Positions 36,388-45,605 of a stretch of 64,000 bases of DNA are shown here, piece after piece (positions within the stretch are counted from its first letter, which is position 1; every line of letters starts with the position of its first letter). The stretch is taken from the NCBI GenBank assembly GCA_937132085.1, contig CAKZNV010000164.1, positions 1 through 64,000 of the forward strand, given 5' to 3'. A program made the position numbers and the translations under genes. Source of the stretch: an uncultured Rubritalea sp. GTDB taxonomy: Bacteria; Verrucomicrobiota; Verrucomicrobiia; Verrucomicrobiales; Akkermansiaceae. Under the pieces are notes generated by a model. It saw nothing but the letters and a program-made list of their open reading frames with translations, was not told where the DNA came from and did not search any database.

Positions 36388-37581
36388 ATGAATACATACT
36401 TTGAAACACTTGGGCGCACAGTCTTGGAACGCTGGCAACAGCAGAATTTCTCGCTTGAGGTCTTTCCAGAGCTTACTCGGATAGCTATGGATGAAAATCC
36501 GCCGTCTGAAAACGTAGATCTAGAGGAGATGATTCATGAATTCCTATCTAATGATCAACAGCCTCTTCAGGGGCATTCTGGATTTGGTCAGCCGGAGTTA
36601 GTGGCTTATACTGATCCGCGTTTTTACATTCAGATCCTCTTCTGGATGGAAGGAACCACCGATATCCACCAGCACGAATTCTCAGGAGCATTCCACGTCA
36701 TGCAAGGATCCAGTGTTCATTCCCAATTCAATTTCGTAAACGCCAAGTCAGTCACTCCCCATCTACGTGTAGGAGATCTCAAGCTAAAGCAGATCGATCT
36801 ATTAGAAACTGGTCGCACCGTTCCCATCACCTCTGGCAAAGCATGCATCCACTCACTCTTCCATCTCGATACGCCCTCCGTCACCGTAGTCGTCCGCACT
36901 CAGCACGATCCCGGCACTGGACCGCAGTATAATTACCTGCCTCCTCACATGGCGGTCGATCCAATTCATGCTGATTCACTAACGATGCGCCGCAAGCAGC
37001 TACTCGATGTTCTAGAAAACCTAGACCACCCCAACTACACATCACATGTTAGGGAAATGATTGATAGCCTAGATTTCGAACGAGGTTTCCACACTCTGCA
37101 CCATACCATGGATCGCCTCATGGCACTCGGGGAGTGGGAATCTGTTCTTGAGGCATTTCAGAATAAGCACGGTGAACTTGCGAAGGGAGTGCCCGCTACT
37201 TTAGCTGAATATCTTCGTAGGGAATACATCACCCAAATGCGCTACCAGATCGAGAACCCAGAACATCGCTTTTTCTTGGCGCTACTGATGAACGTCCAGA
37301 ATCGCAAAGACATCTACTCTCTCATCAGCGAGCGATATCCAGACAACTCACCGACCGATATGATCCTAAGCTGGGCTCAAGAATTGATAGATCGTGCAGA
37401 TTTTGGTCTCACACTTCTTGATGCTGCATTCCCTGAATCCATTGAGGCGGACCTTGATACACAGTTTGATCTACTCATGAATGGACTTTATAATGCGCTA
37501 GAGGGCAACACAATTTCAGAAGATCAAGCCGAGGTCCATACATCCATCACCAACTCCTGCCTAAGTCCCCTGTTCTCATAG
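36388..37581 (+). CDS. Cupin-like protein of unknown function
   Basis: The 397-residue cytoplasmic protein is not a family I recognise. Its first half (about 65-200) reads as a cupin: IHQHEFSGAFHVMQGSSVHS contains a His-x-His pair and the turn glycine, and a later CIHSLFHLDTPSVTVVVRTQ could supply the second motif. The second half is helical (repeated Leu/Arg/Glu-rich stretches). Cupins of this layout bind a metal and act as dioxygenases or small-molecule sensors. It is divergent from the DUF1080-cytochrome operon and shares its palindromic control region, so a role in the same process is possible. Confidence 0.6.
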   Translation: MNTYFETLGRTVLERWQQQNFSLEVFPELTRIAMDENPPSENVDLEEMIHEFLSNDQQPLQGHSGFGQPELVAYTDPRFYIQILFWMEGTTDIHQHEFSGAFHVMQGSSVHSQFNFVNAKSVTPHLRVGDLKLKQIDLLETGRTVPITSGKACIHSLFHLDTPSVTVVVRTQHDPGTGPQYNYLPPHMAVDPIHADSLTMRRKQLLDVLENLDHPNYTSHVREMIDSLDFERGFHTLHHTMDRLMALGEWESVLEAFQNKHGELAKGVPATLAEYLRREYITQMRYQIENPEHRFFLALLMNVQNRKDIYSLISERYPDNSPTDMILSWAQELIDRADFGLTLLDAAFPESIEADLDTQFDLLMNGLYNALEGNTISEDQAEVHTSITNSCLSPLFS

Positions 37582-37602
37582 AATCAAGTGACGTAGACAA
37601 AG

Positions 37603-37638
37603 AAAAAGGCTATTAGCAAGATCGCTAATAGCCTTTTT
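37603..37638. terminator. Bidirectional terminator, 15-bp stem
   Basis: AAAAAGGCTATTAGC/GCTAATAGCCTTTTT with a 6-base loop serves the cupin-like gene (plus) and ileS (minus). Confidence 0.92.
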
Positions 37639-37670
37639 CACTTATCGTTGAATACCTTCTTTAGAAGCTA

Positions 37671-40445
37671 CTATACCACGTCTGCACAGCGCTCGCAGAG
37701 ACCGCTGTCTAGCAGTGGCTCATAGCGGCGGCAACGTGGGCACATGCAGTGCTCAGTAGCTGTTGCTGTGGCGCTGAGTTCAGCACCGTCTTCGAGTTTG
37801 AGGTCGGAGAGGATGAAGAATTCAGTAGCGAACTCTCTATTGGCTAGATCAGCTCTACAAGCGTGATCTTCTGGGACTGTTAGAGTCACTGCAGCTTCGT
37901 TATTCTTGTTGAATGCCTTCGCTTTTACCTGCTCTTCGATCGCTGTCTGGATGACTCCACGGATCTCTAACAGGCTAGCCATTTTCTCTGAAACTTCACC
38001 CGGTGTCCACTCATCTTGAGCGACTGGGAAATCTTGTTCGTGAACTGAATCTGCGAATCCAGCGTGTCCCCAAGCTTCCTCAGCTGTGTAAGCTAGGATC
38101 GGTGCTAGGAGTTTAGCCAATGCAGTGAATACGTCATGCATCACTGTCTGAGATGACTTACGGCGTAAGCTTTCTACTCCATCACAATACATTCTGTCCT
38201 TCGTTACATCCACGTAGATCGCAGAGAGGTCAGAGGCACAGAATTGGTTCACTTGGTTAAAGACTTTACGGAACTCGTAGCTCTCGTAGGCAGACTTACA
38301 TTCGCCGATCACAGTGTGAAGCTTCTCAAGCACCCACTGATCTAACAGAGGCATGTCTTTCTTCGCTACACGATCCGTCTCAGGATTAAACCCATCCATG
38401 TTTCCAAGGAGAATTCTCAATGTATTTCTTAGTCTACGATATGGCTCAGCGATCTGCTTGAACAGGTCTTCTCCGAAAGGAACTTCAGTCTGCCAGTCCA
38501 CACTAGATACCCAGAGACGAACGATGTCTGCTCCGTATTTATTATAGTAATAAGCTGCATCGATCGGCTTGCCGCTCTTCTTAGCTTCTGACTTAGATAG
38601 CTTAGTATCACCATTCAGTTTACCAGCTCTTTTCGCTTTGAGTAGATCCTGATCCACTACGAATCCGTGAGTCATCACAGTCTTATAAGGAGCTGCGTCA
38701 CGCACACCCACTGAGAGCATGAGTGATGACTGGAACCATCCACGGTGCTGATCCGTAGCTTCGAGGTAAAGATCCGCTGGACCTTGTAGCTCTGGACGGC
38801 GATCAACAACAGCCTTGTGAGATGAACCTGAATCGATCCATACGTCTAGCGTGTCGCGGCACTTAGTGTAGCCTTTCGGTAAACCTAGTCTAGCGGCTAG
38901 CTCTTCGTCGTTGAGTTCGAACCAGATGTTAGAACCTTCTGCTTCGATCAAATCTGCGATCTTACCAGCGAGCTCTGAACAGATCACAGCCTCACCCTTT
39001 TCATCGAAAAACACAGGAACTGGGACACCCCAAGTTCTCTGACGGGAAACACACCAGTCTGGTCGTGATTCCACTGTTCCGTAGATACGGTTTCTGCCCC
39101 ACTTAGGAAGCCAGTTGACTTTATCGATCTCTTCGAGAGCCTTCTCACGGAGCCCATCGAGTGAGATGAAGAATTGCTCTACAGCACGGAAAATGATCGG
39201 AGTCTTAGATCTCCAGCAATGTGGGTAACTATGAGTGTAATTCTCTTTACCGAGAAGATGACCTTTAGGAGCGAGGATTTTTAGAACGCCGATATTAGCT
39301 TCGTTCTTCTCCATCACGTGTAGTCCTACTAATGAATCCACACCGACTTCTTCAGTGAAGAAACCTTCGTCGTCCACTGGTGAGAAGACACCAAGTCCGT
39401 TTTGTTGACCAGCAGAGTAATCGTCCGCACCGTGACCTGGAGCAATGTGCACTGCACCTGTTCCTGTCTCAGTCGTGACGAAGTTCGCATGGATGAGCTT
39501 TGATGTGCGATCAAGGAATGGGTGCTGAGCTTCTAGCCCTTCGAACACCTCCCCTTTTACCTCTTGGAAAGTCTCTTTAAGCGCAAAGCCTGTCTTAGCC
39601 TCCACGTTATCGAGCAGCTCTTTCGCTACGACTAGATTCTTAGTGATGAGATTTCCTTCGTGATCTGTCTTTTCAAATCTACCAACAGTGTAGATAAACT
39701 GAGGATGCACGGCGATACCGAGGTTCGCTGGTAGCGTCCATGGAGTCGTTGTCCAGATGATCATTGAGATATCTTCACCTAGCTTATCACCTAGTAGTGG
39801 GAACTCTACGTAGATTGAGATGGATTTCTTATCCATATACTCGACCTCAGCTTCAGCGAGAGCAGTCTGTGCACCGTATGACCACTGCACTGGCTTCTTG
39901 CTCTGGTAAACTGCTTTTTTATCGATCAATGCCGCAAATGTTCTCACGATATCTGCTTCATAAGCTCGATCCATTGTTAGATAAGGATTCTGCCAGTCAC
40001 CGAAGACACCGAGTCGACGGAATGACGCCTTCTGAGTATCGATCCAACCATTAGCGAAATCTACGCATCGGCGGCGGATCTCAGCTGGCTCTAGGTCACG
40101 TGCGTTTTGCACTACTTTAAATTCGATCGGTAGTCCATGACAGTCCCAACCTGGGATAAATGGAGTTTCAAATCCAGCCATTGTCTTAGACTTAACGACG
40201 AGATCCTTCAAAATCTTGTTCAGAGCAGTTCCCATGTGGACGTCACCATTCGCAAATGGAGGGCCATCATGGAGAATAAAACGAGGGGCACCTTGGTCAA
40301 TTCGGCGCTTCTGTATTCGTTGATACAGTGCGTCATTTTCCCATTGTTCAAGTCGTGCTGGCTCATTTTTCACTAGATCACCTCTCATCGGAAAGGTAGT
40401 CTGTGGCAGAGTCAGAGTGTCTTTATAGTTTGCTTCGTTGCTCAT
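37671..40445 (-). CDS. ileS: Isoleucyl-tRNA synthetase
   Basis: The start at 40445 (MSNEANYKDTLTLPQTTFPM) is chosen because family members begin with this KDTL-x-LP segment. An ATG at 40502 would add 19 residues lacking family likeness. The protein then has 924 residues. The class I HIGH-type motif is DGPPFANGDVHMG; the KMSKS-type motif is KLSKS in DTKLSKSEAKK. The editing domain and the anticodon-binding C-half are present. The C-terminus has a zinc finger CMCPRC-x9-CERC, as in bacterial IleRS. It charges tRNA-Ile and stands alone here. Confidence 0.95.
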   Translation of the reverse strand: MSNEANYKDTLTLPQTTFPMRGDLVKNEPARLEQWENDALYQRIQKRRIDQGAPRFILHDGPPFANGDVHMGTALNKILKDLVVKSKTMAGFETPFIPGWDCHGLPIEFKVVQNARDLEPAEIRRRCVDFANGWIDTQKASFRRLGVFGDWQNPYLTMDRAYEADIVRTFAALIDKKAVYQSKKPVQWSYGAQTALAEAEVEYMDKKSISIYVEFPLLGDKLGEDISMIIWTTTPWTLPANLGIAVHPQFIYTVGRFEKTDHEGNLITKNLVVAKELLDNVEAKTGFALKETFQEVKGEVFEGLEAQHPFLDRTSKLIHANFVTTETGTGAVHIAPGHGADDYSAGQQNGLGVFSPVDDEGFFTEEVGVDSLVGLHVMEKNEANIGVLKILAPKGHLLGKENYTHSYPHCWRSKTPIIFRAVEQFFISLDGLREKALEEIDKVNWLPKWGRNRIYGTVESRPDWCVSRQRTWGVPVPVFFDEKGEAVICSELAGKIADLIEAEGSNIWFELNDEELAARLGLPKGYTKCRDTLDVWIDSGSSHKAVVDRRPELQGPADLYLEATDQHRGWFQSSLMLSVGVRDAAPYKTVMTHGFVVDQDLLKAKRAGKLNGDTKLSKSEAKKSGKPIDAAYYYNKYGADIVRLWVSSVDWQTEVPFGEDLFKQIAEPYRRLRNTLRILLGNMDGFNPETDRVAKKDMPLLDQWVLEKLHTVIGECKSAYESYEFRKVFNQVNQFCASDLSAIYVDVTKDRMYCDGVESLRRKSSQTVMHDVFTALAKLLAPILAYTAEEAWGHAGFADSVHEQDFPVAQDEWTPGEVSEKMASLLEIRGVIQTAIEEQVKAKAFNKNNEAAVTLTVPEDHACRADLANREFATEFFILSDLKLEDGAELSATATATEHCMCPRCRRYEPLLDSGLCERCADVV

Positions 40446-40624
40446 AATTAGTCTCAATTCATTGAGTGAGCGGAAGCTAGACACACTCCGCTTAGTGGTC
40501 AATAGCGAAGTCTTACACCATGCAATTTAGTCTCCCCATATAGTAAAAACCTTGATGACAATGTAGAAATAGCTTTTCCACTTGTCTAGTGAAAGAATGA
40601 GGTTAGCTTATGCGTAATAGCATT

Positions 40625-40643
40625 TAATATTATTCTCATTATC
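40625..40643. promoter_or_regulatory. Fur-box-like sequence
   Basis: Read on the minus strand, GATAATGAGAATAATATTA matches about 14 of 19 positions of the classical Fur box (GATAATGATAATCATTATC). It lies 20 bases before the double DUF1080 gene. AT-rich DNA often gives such matches, so confidence is low. Confidence 0.3.
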
Positions 40644-40662
40644 GAGAAACACATCCACATTT

Positions 40663-41931
40663 ATGAAAATCACATCACTGACTACACTACTCTGCATAAG
40701 CTGTATAACAGCCCCGTTAGCTAATGCAGGCAACGAATTCACCTCTCTTTTCAATGGTAAAGACCTCACTGGTTGGACTGGCTCAGGCTATGAAGTCAAG
40801 GACGGAGCCATCGTCTGCACACCTAAAGGCAAGAACCTCGTTACTAAGAAGTCTTATAATGATTACGTCTTTAACTTCGAATTCAAACTACCAGCTGGTG
40901 GAAATAACGGAGTCGGTATTAATTACCCAGGACAGGGAGATCCGGCTTATACAGGTTTAGAGCTTCAAGTGCTCGACGACACTGCTCCTAAGTATAAAGA
41001 TCTAAAACCTCATCAATTTCACGGTGGCATCTATTTCTTCAAGGCTGCTAAGAAAGGTCATCTCAAACCAGTCGGTGAATGGAACAAAGAAACGATCACT
41101 GTCAGCGGTAATCATGTCAAAATAGAGCTTAATGGCGTAGTCATCAACGAAGGTAACCTAGATGAGCTACAGAAGCAGAACGCCAAGCACACTGGTGTAA
41201 AGCGCCGCTCAGGTCACATCACATTCTGTGGACATGGTGATGCAGTCGCATACAGAAATATCTCTATCAAGGAAATCAACCTGCCGAAAGTAGACCTTAC
41301 AGGCTTTACTTCTCTCTATAATGGTAAAGACCTCAGTGGATGGAAACAAGACCCTGGACATATCGGTCACTGGCAGCCTCGTGGTGAGAGCCTTTTCTAC
41401 GATAGTAAATCAACCGCTAAGGAAAAGAACCTCTGGACTGAAAAGAGCTACAAAGATTTCACTCTAGCAGTGGACTGGCGCTGGGCTGGTCACGCTACTA
41501 GAAGACTAGACAGACCATTCCTAGACCCGAAGACTGGCGGAACCATGCTAGACAAAGATGGCAAGCCAATGACTAAGAACGTGATCGAACTCGATAGTGG
41601 AATTTACCTTCGTGGCAACAACCGTTCACAAGTAAACCTCTGGAACTGGCCATGTGGATCAGGCGAAGTCTACGGCTACAGAATGAATGGCAAACTATCC
41701 CAAGAAATCCGTGCGGCTCTAGTCCCTAAAGTGAATGCAGACCACCCTATCGGAGCATGGAACCGCATCATCATTACGATGAAAGGTGATCGTCTAACAG
41801 TCGTTCTTAACGGAGAAACAGTCATCGAAAACGCTCAACTCCCAGGAGTTCCAGCAGAAGGCCCTATCGCTCTTCAGCACCACGGATCAGAACTTGAATT
41901 CCGTAACATCGCTATCAAAGAGCTCAAGTAA
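40663..41931 (+). CDS. Secreted protein with two DUF1080 (3-keto-disaccharide hydrolase) domains
   Basis: The 422-residue protein has a signal peptide at 1-22 (ending PLANAG). Two DUF1080 domains follow: one at about 25-205 starting EFTSLFNGKDLTGWTGSG, and one at about 215-422 starting FTSLYNGKDLSGWKQD. Both keep the opening FxSLxNGKDLxGW and the late FCGHGDAVAYRNISIKE or QHHGSELEFRNIAIKE strand. The family hydrolyses 3-keto-glycosides in the periplasm. It opens a run of genes including ApbE, an MFS transporter and a Gfo/Idh oxidoreductase. The tandem domains may bind different substrate parts; that is inference. Confidence 0.88.
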   Translation: MKITSLTTLLCISCITAPLANAGNEFTSLFNGKDLTGWTGSGYEVKDGAIVCTPKGKNLVTKKSYNDYVFNFEFKLPAGGNNGVGINYPGQGDPAYTGLELQVLDDTAPKYKDLKPHQFHGGIYFFKAAKKGHLKPVGEWNKETITVSGNHVKIELNGVVINEGNLDELQKQNAKHTGVKRRSGHITFCGHGDAVAYRNISIKEINLPKVDLTGFTSLYNGKDLSGWKQDPGHIGHWQPRGESLFYDSKSTAKEKNLWTEKSYKDFTLAVDWRWAGHATRRLDRPFLDPKTGGTMLDKDGKPMTKNVIELDSGIYLRGNNRSQVNLWNWPCGSGEVYGYRMNGKLSQEIRAALVPKVNADHPIGAWNRIIITMKGDRLTVVLNGETVIENAQLPGVPAEGPIALQHHGSELEFRNIAIKELK

Positions 41932-41939
41932 CCCCTTAA

Positions 41940-42041
41940 AATAACACGAGGAGAACATTCATTAAGAACACAATAGCTGTGTCAGCTCTCGGAATACCGA
42001 ACATCGTAAAAGTAGCCTACCGACTCATCCCTTCCACTTGA
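41940..42041 (+). pseudogene. Remnant of a Tat-exported protein gene (Gfo/Idh or isomerase type)
   Basis: Just after the DUF1080 gene, frame 41940-42041 reads NNTRRTFIKNTIAVSALG, then IPNIVKVAYRLIPST and a stop. TRRTFIKN is an exact twin-arginine signal motif, and ALGIPNIV is typical of Tat signals on verrucomicrobial Gfo/Idh and sugar-isomerase proteins. There is no start codon (the frame has a stop at 41937-41939) and only ~34 codons remain, so the gene has lost its start and nearly all of its body. A Gfo/Idh gene downstream (44514) lacks such a signal and may have taken over the role. Confidence 0.65.
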
Positions 42042-42106
42042 TGAGCACTCGATACTTGTCTTGAAAATGACTACACTGCTGGCACAACTAAAGAACCAAC
42101 CGCTTA

Positions 42107-43153
42107 ATGACCTATACCTCTAGAGCTACTTTTCTGCTATTCATTCTACTTGTTTCCTGCAAGCCAGAATCATCGACTGAGAATGTCGAAGTAGAAAAGA
42201 CTAGCAACTCCCCTGCTCCAGCTGCTGAAAATCGCTATCATTTCTCCCAACCTGTCATGGGCACTACGTTTCAGATTACTTGTTATTCTGAGAATGAAAG
42301 CAAAGCCCGAACCGCCGCATTTGAGGCATTTCAGCTAGCCAAGGAAATAGAGCTAGTCTGCTCCGACTATACCAGTAAGAGCGAAATAAATCGCGTGCTC
42401 AATACCCCTAGATCACTCACAGTCTCTGACACATTGGCAGAAGTTCTCGGTTTTGCTCTCATCATGGCAAAAGAAACTGAGGGCGCATTCGACCCAACCA
42501 TTGGCCACCATACTTACAACTGGCGCCGAGCGAAGGCCAAACAGAAACTTCCAGACCAAGAGACTACCGATAAAGCTAAATCACTCACAGGATGGCAGAA
42601 AATCTGGCTTAGCGGAGACAATGTTCTGCATCGGTCATCAGACAATCTAAGAGTAGACCTAGGAGGAATCGCCAAAGGCTACGCTGCTGACAAAATGCTA
42701 GCCCTCATCAAAAATCACGGCATCCCCTCTGCTATGATAGCCGCTGGCGGTGATGTGCGCCTAGGTGATGCCCCACCTGAATCTGATGGTTGGAAAGTCG
42801 GCATCAAGAACCTCACTACATCGACGGCTCCAGCAAACAAACTACCATACGTCATCCTAAAAAACTGTGCTATATCCACATCTGGCGACCTTCACCAGTA
42901 TATTGAAATCGACGGAACTCGCTATTCTCACATCGTAAACCCAACCACAGGCTTAGGCCTAACTCGTAGAGTCTCTGCAACAGTAATTGCCCCAACCGCA
43001 ATCCAGTCCGACACCCTAGCGACTGCCAGCTGCGTTTCCCAAGAATACGCCAACAAACTCCTCTCAAAAAAGACCAAGATAAAACTTCTATTAGCAGAAA
43101 AAAATAGCCAAACTAACTCAACAAATTTCCCAACAATCCACCAACAACCATGA
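42107..43153 (+). CDS. apbE: FAD:protein FMN transferase, lipoprotein
   Basis: The 348-residue protein starts with a lipoprotein signal (LFILLVSC; Cys near residue 18). ApbE family motifs are visible: PVMGTTFQITCY, DLGGIAKGYAADKMLALI with the metal/FAD-binding region, AGGDVRLG, and ISTSGDLHQYIEIDG followed by YSHIVNPTTGLG. ApbE attaches FMN covalently to Thr of target proteins or hydrolyses FAD in the periplasm. It overlaps the MFS gene by 4 bases (ATGA), so the two are translated together. No flavin-modified RnfG/NqrC target is in the window. Confidence 0.92.
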   Translation: MTYTSRATFLLFILLVSCKPESSTENVEVEKTSNSPAPAAENRYHFSQPVMGTTFQITCYSENESKARTAAFEAFQLAKEIELVCSDYTSKSEINRVLNTPRSLTVSDTLAEVLGFALIMAKETEGAFDPTIGHHTYNWRRAKAKQKLPDQETTDKAKSLTGWQKIWLSGDNVLHRSSDNLRVDLGGIAKGYAADKMLALIKNHGIPSAMIAAGGDVRLGDAPPESDGWKVGIKNLTTSTAPANKLPYVILKNCAISTSGDLHQYIEIDGTRYSHIVNPTTGLGLTRRVSATVIAPTAIQSDTLATASCVSQEYANKLLSKKTKIKLLLAEKNSQTNSTNFPTIHQQP

Positions 43154-44469
43154 ATACTCAGACTAAAACTGCTCCAGGCATTATACCGAAACTCTCTATT
43201 ATGATGTTTCTCCAATTTTTTATATGGGGAGCATGGTATGTAGCGTTATGGAATTTTTTACAATCAAAAGGCATGACAACCGCTGGCGCTGGAGGATCAT
43301 ACGATGCAGCAGCTTACACCGTTGCTCCAATTGCAGCTATCCTAGCTCCACTTACCTTAGGTTTAATTGCTGATCGTTTCATAAACACAGAGAAAATGCT
43401 CTCAATACTCTTTTTGTTAGGAGCAGCTCTCTTGTATTGGGCTCCTAGCCTAGCTGAAGCAGGATCGCCTACCACCCTTATGGAGCAGTTTAGTCACCCA
43501 ATGATCCTCTGTCTATTGGCGTATATGCTCTGTTTTATGCCTACCCTAGGTCTTACAGCTAGTCTGTCTTTCAAACACCTAACTAACCCTGAGAAACAAT
43601 TCCCCATCGTGCGAGTCATGGGGACTATTGGTTGGATAGCAGGTAACTGGGCTATGTGGGGATGTCGCTCAGCAGGTCTAGATCCTATTAAGTTTTCAGA
43701 TAACTCAGCTCATATTTTCACCGCGGCAGCCATCGCATCTGCAGTTCTCGGTATCTTCTGTCTCTTCCTCCCTAAAACAGCTCCGGTATCTAAAGGTAAG
43801 AAAATCTCAATCGGAGAAGTATTTGGTATCGAGGCGTGGGGCTTACTAAAGAATAGAAACTTCTTCATCTTTGCTCTCTGTAGTTTCCTTATCTGTATAC
43901 CGCTAGCTGGATACTACGCCAGAGGTGCAGGATTCGTTTCAGAGATGGGCGTCACCCTCTTTGGTTCAACTACTGGAGCTATGAGCACAGGTCAAATGTC
44001 CGAGATTCTCTTCATGATCATCATGCCTGTTTGCTTTGCTCGTTTAGGAGTAAAGTGGATGTTAACTATCGGTATGGCCGCATGGGTAGCTAGATATGGC
44101 CTATGGGGATTTGCATTCGGTCAAGAAGGCCCATTACTAACACTTCCTATTTTCATCGGAATCCTACTACACGGAATATGCTATGACTTTTTCTTCGTCA
44201 CAGGTATGATTTACACTGATAAAAAGGCAACACCAGCAATCCGAAGCCAAGCTCAATCACTCATCGTAATGCTAACTCAGGGACTAGGTCTAGGTATTGG
44301 AGCTCAGCTCTTTGGACGTTGGGCTGCTAGCTGCACAACTGATGGCAAGGTAGATTTTGCTCGATTCTGGTATATCCCCGCTTTATTCGCCCTCGCTGTG
44401 CTTATTTTGTTCGTTCTCACATTCTGGGAAAAAGCAAAAGCTAAGTCAGACACAGACTCAGCTGCTTAA
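43150..44469 (+). CDS. MFS transporter of the nucleoside:H+ symporter type
   Basis: The 439-residue protein has about 12 hydrophobic spans, starting KLSIMMFLQFFIWGAWYVAL as in the NupG/XapB-like nucleoside symporter family. LGLIADRF after span 2 is the MFS cytoplasmic loop motif, and FPIVRVMGTIGWIAGN in span 5 is typical for this family. In Verrucomicrobia and Planctomycetes such genes often lie in sugar-catabolism clusters, and the substrate may be a sugar rather than a nucleoside. It overlaps apbE and is followed after 44 bases by a Gfo/Idh gene. Confidence 0.85.
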   Translation: MNTQTKTAPGIIPKLSIMMFLQFFIWGAWYVALWNFLQSKGMTTAGAGGSYDAAAYTVAPIAAILAPLTLGLIADRFINTEKMLSILFLLGAALLYWAPSLAEAGSPTTLMEQFSHPMILCLLAYMLCFMPTLGLTASLSFKHLTNPEKQFPIVRVMGTIGWIAGNWAMWGCRSAGLDPIKFSDNSAHIFTAAAIASAVLGIFCLFLPKTAPVSKGKKISIGEVFGIEAWGLLKNRNFFIFALCSFLICIPLAGYYARGAGFVSEMGVTLFGSTTGAMSTGQMSEILFMIIMPVCFARLGVKWMLTIGMAAWVARYGLWGFAFGQEGPLLTLPIFIGILLHGICYDFFFVTGMIYTDKKATPAIRSQAQSLIVMLTQGLGLGIGAQLFGRWAASCTTDGKVDFARFWYIPALFALAVLILFVLTFWEKAKAKSDTDSAA

Positions 44470-44513
44470 TCTATCACTAATCTCAAATCTATAACCTTAA
44501 CTAAATAACAACT

Positions 44514-45581
44514 ATGCCTACTATACTTTGCGTTGGCGCAGGAAACATGGGTCGCTCTCATGCTCTTGCTTACCACAACATCCCTGAATTTGATATCGCC
44601 GGAATCGTAACTCGCTCAGCGGGATCTCGTGAGAAGCTCAATGAAGAACTCGGAGGCGGCTACGACCTCTTCGATGATTTCTATAAAGCTCTCGAAGAAA
44701 CTAAGCCAGACGCCGTTTCTATCTCTACCTATCCAGACACTCACGCTCCATTCGCTAAAGCAGCATTCGCCGCTGGCTGTGATGTGTTCATTGAGAAACC
44801 ACTCGCTGAAACTGTCGAAGAGGCTGAGGAAATCGTAGAATCAGCGAAGCAACACGGCAAAAAACTCGTGATTGGCTACATTCTCCGTCACCACCCATCT
44901 TGGCAGAAATTCATCGAAATGTCACATGAGCTAGGTAAGCCACTCGTGATGCGAATGAACCTAAACCAGCAATCATCTGGCGACATGTGGAACACCCACA
45001 TGAACCTCATGTCCTCTATCTCACCGATCGTTGACTGTGGCGTCCACTACGTAGACGTGATGTGCCAGATGACTCGCTCTAAGCCAATCCGCGTTGCAGG
45101 TCTCGGTGCTCGTCTTTCTGACGAACTACCTGAAGATAAGATCAACTACGGCCACCTCCAAGTCACCTTCGAGGACGGATCAGTAGGTTGGTATGAAGCT
45201 GGCTGGGGACCAATGATGTCTGAGACAGCATTCTTCGTAAAAGACGTGGTCGGTCCAAAAGGCTGTGTCACTATCGAAGCGAAAGATGCTGGAGCTGAAG
45301 GCCAGTCAGATAATGTCGATGCCCACACCAAGACAAACACTCTCCGCAGACACTTCTCTGAGCTCGATGAAAACAACCAGTTCGTCAAAAAGGATGAATG
45401 GGTAGAAACTGGTGATGAGCCAGACCACGATGGCCTCTGCCACCGTGAACAAGAGTTCTTCCTCAAGGCTATCCAAGATGACGAAGACTTGACTGACCAC
45501 ATGGAAGATGCGATTAATTCAATGAAGATAGTTGCAGCTGCCGATAAATCATTTAGAACAGGTGAAATCGTCAACCTGTAA
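44514..45581 (+). CDS. Gfo/Idh/MocA-family oxidoreductase
   Basis: The 355-residue cytoplasmic enzyme has an N-terminal Rossmann motif VGAGNMGRSHALAYH (about 6-20). The EKPLAETVEEAEE segment (about 101-113) holds the catalytic-domain Lys, and SPIVDCGVHYVDVMCQ carries the family's Asp/His pair. The C-terminal part is acidic. Family members oxidise or reduce sugar hydroxyls with NAD(P), commonly at C3 in DUF1080-linked clusters. It has no Tat signal, unlike many verrucomicrobial relatives; a Tat remnant lies upstream at 41940. A tiny lipoprotein gene follows. Confidence 0.88.
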   Translation: MPTILCVGAGNMGRSHALAYHNIPEFDIAGIVTRSAGSREKLNEELGGGYDLFDDFYKALEETKPDAVSISTYPDTHAPFAKAAFAAGCDVFIEKPLAETVEEAEEIVESAKQHGKKLVIGYILRHHPSWQKFIEMSHELGKPLVMRMNLNQQSSGDMWNTHMNLMSSISPIVDCGVHYVDVMCQMTRSKPIRVAGLGARLSDELPEDKINYGHLQVTFEDGSVGWYEAGWGPMMSETAFFVKDVVGPKGCVTIEAKDAGAEGQSDNVDAHTKTNTLRRHFSELDENNQFVKKDEWVETGDEPDHDGLCHREQEFFLKAIQDDEDLTDHMEDAINSMKIVAAADKSFRTGEIVNL

Positions 45582-45605
45582 TAAATGACTTACAACCAGA
45601 ACAAT

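Noticed and set aside
40446-40502. Longer N-terminus for ileS starting at 40502
   Set aside because: The added 19 residues do not resemble the family, which begins near the KDTL-x-LP segment.
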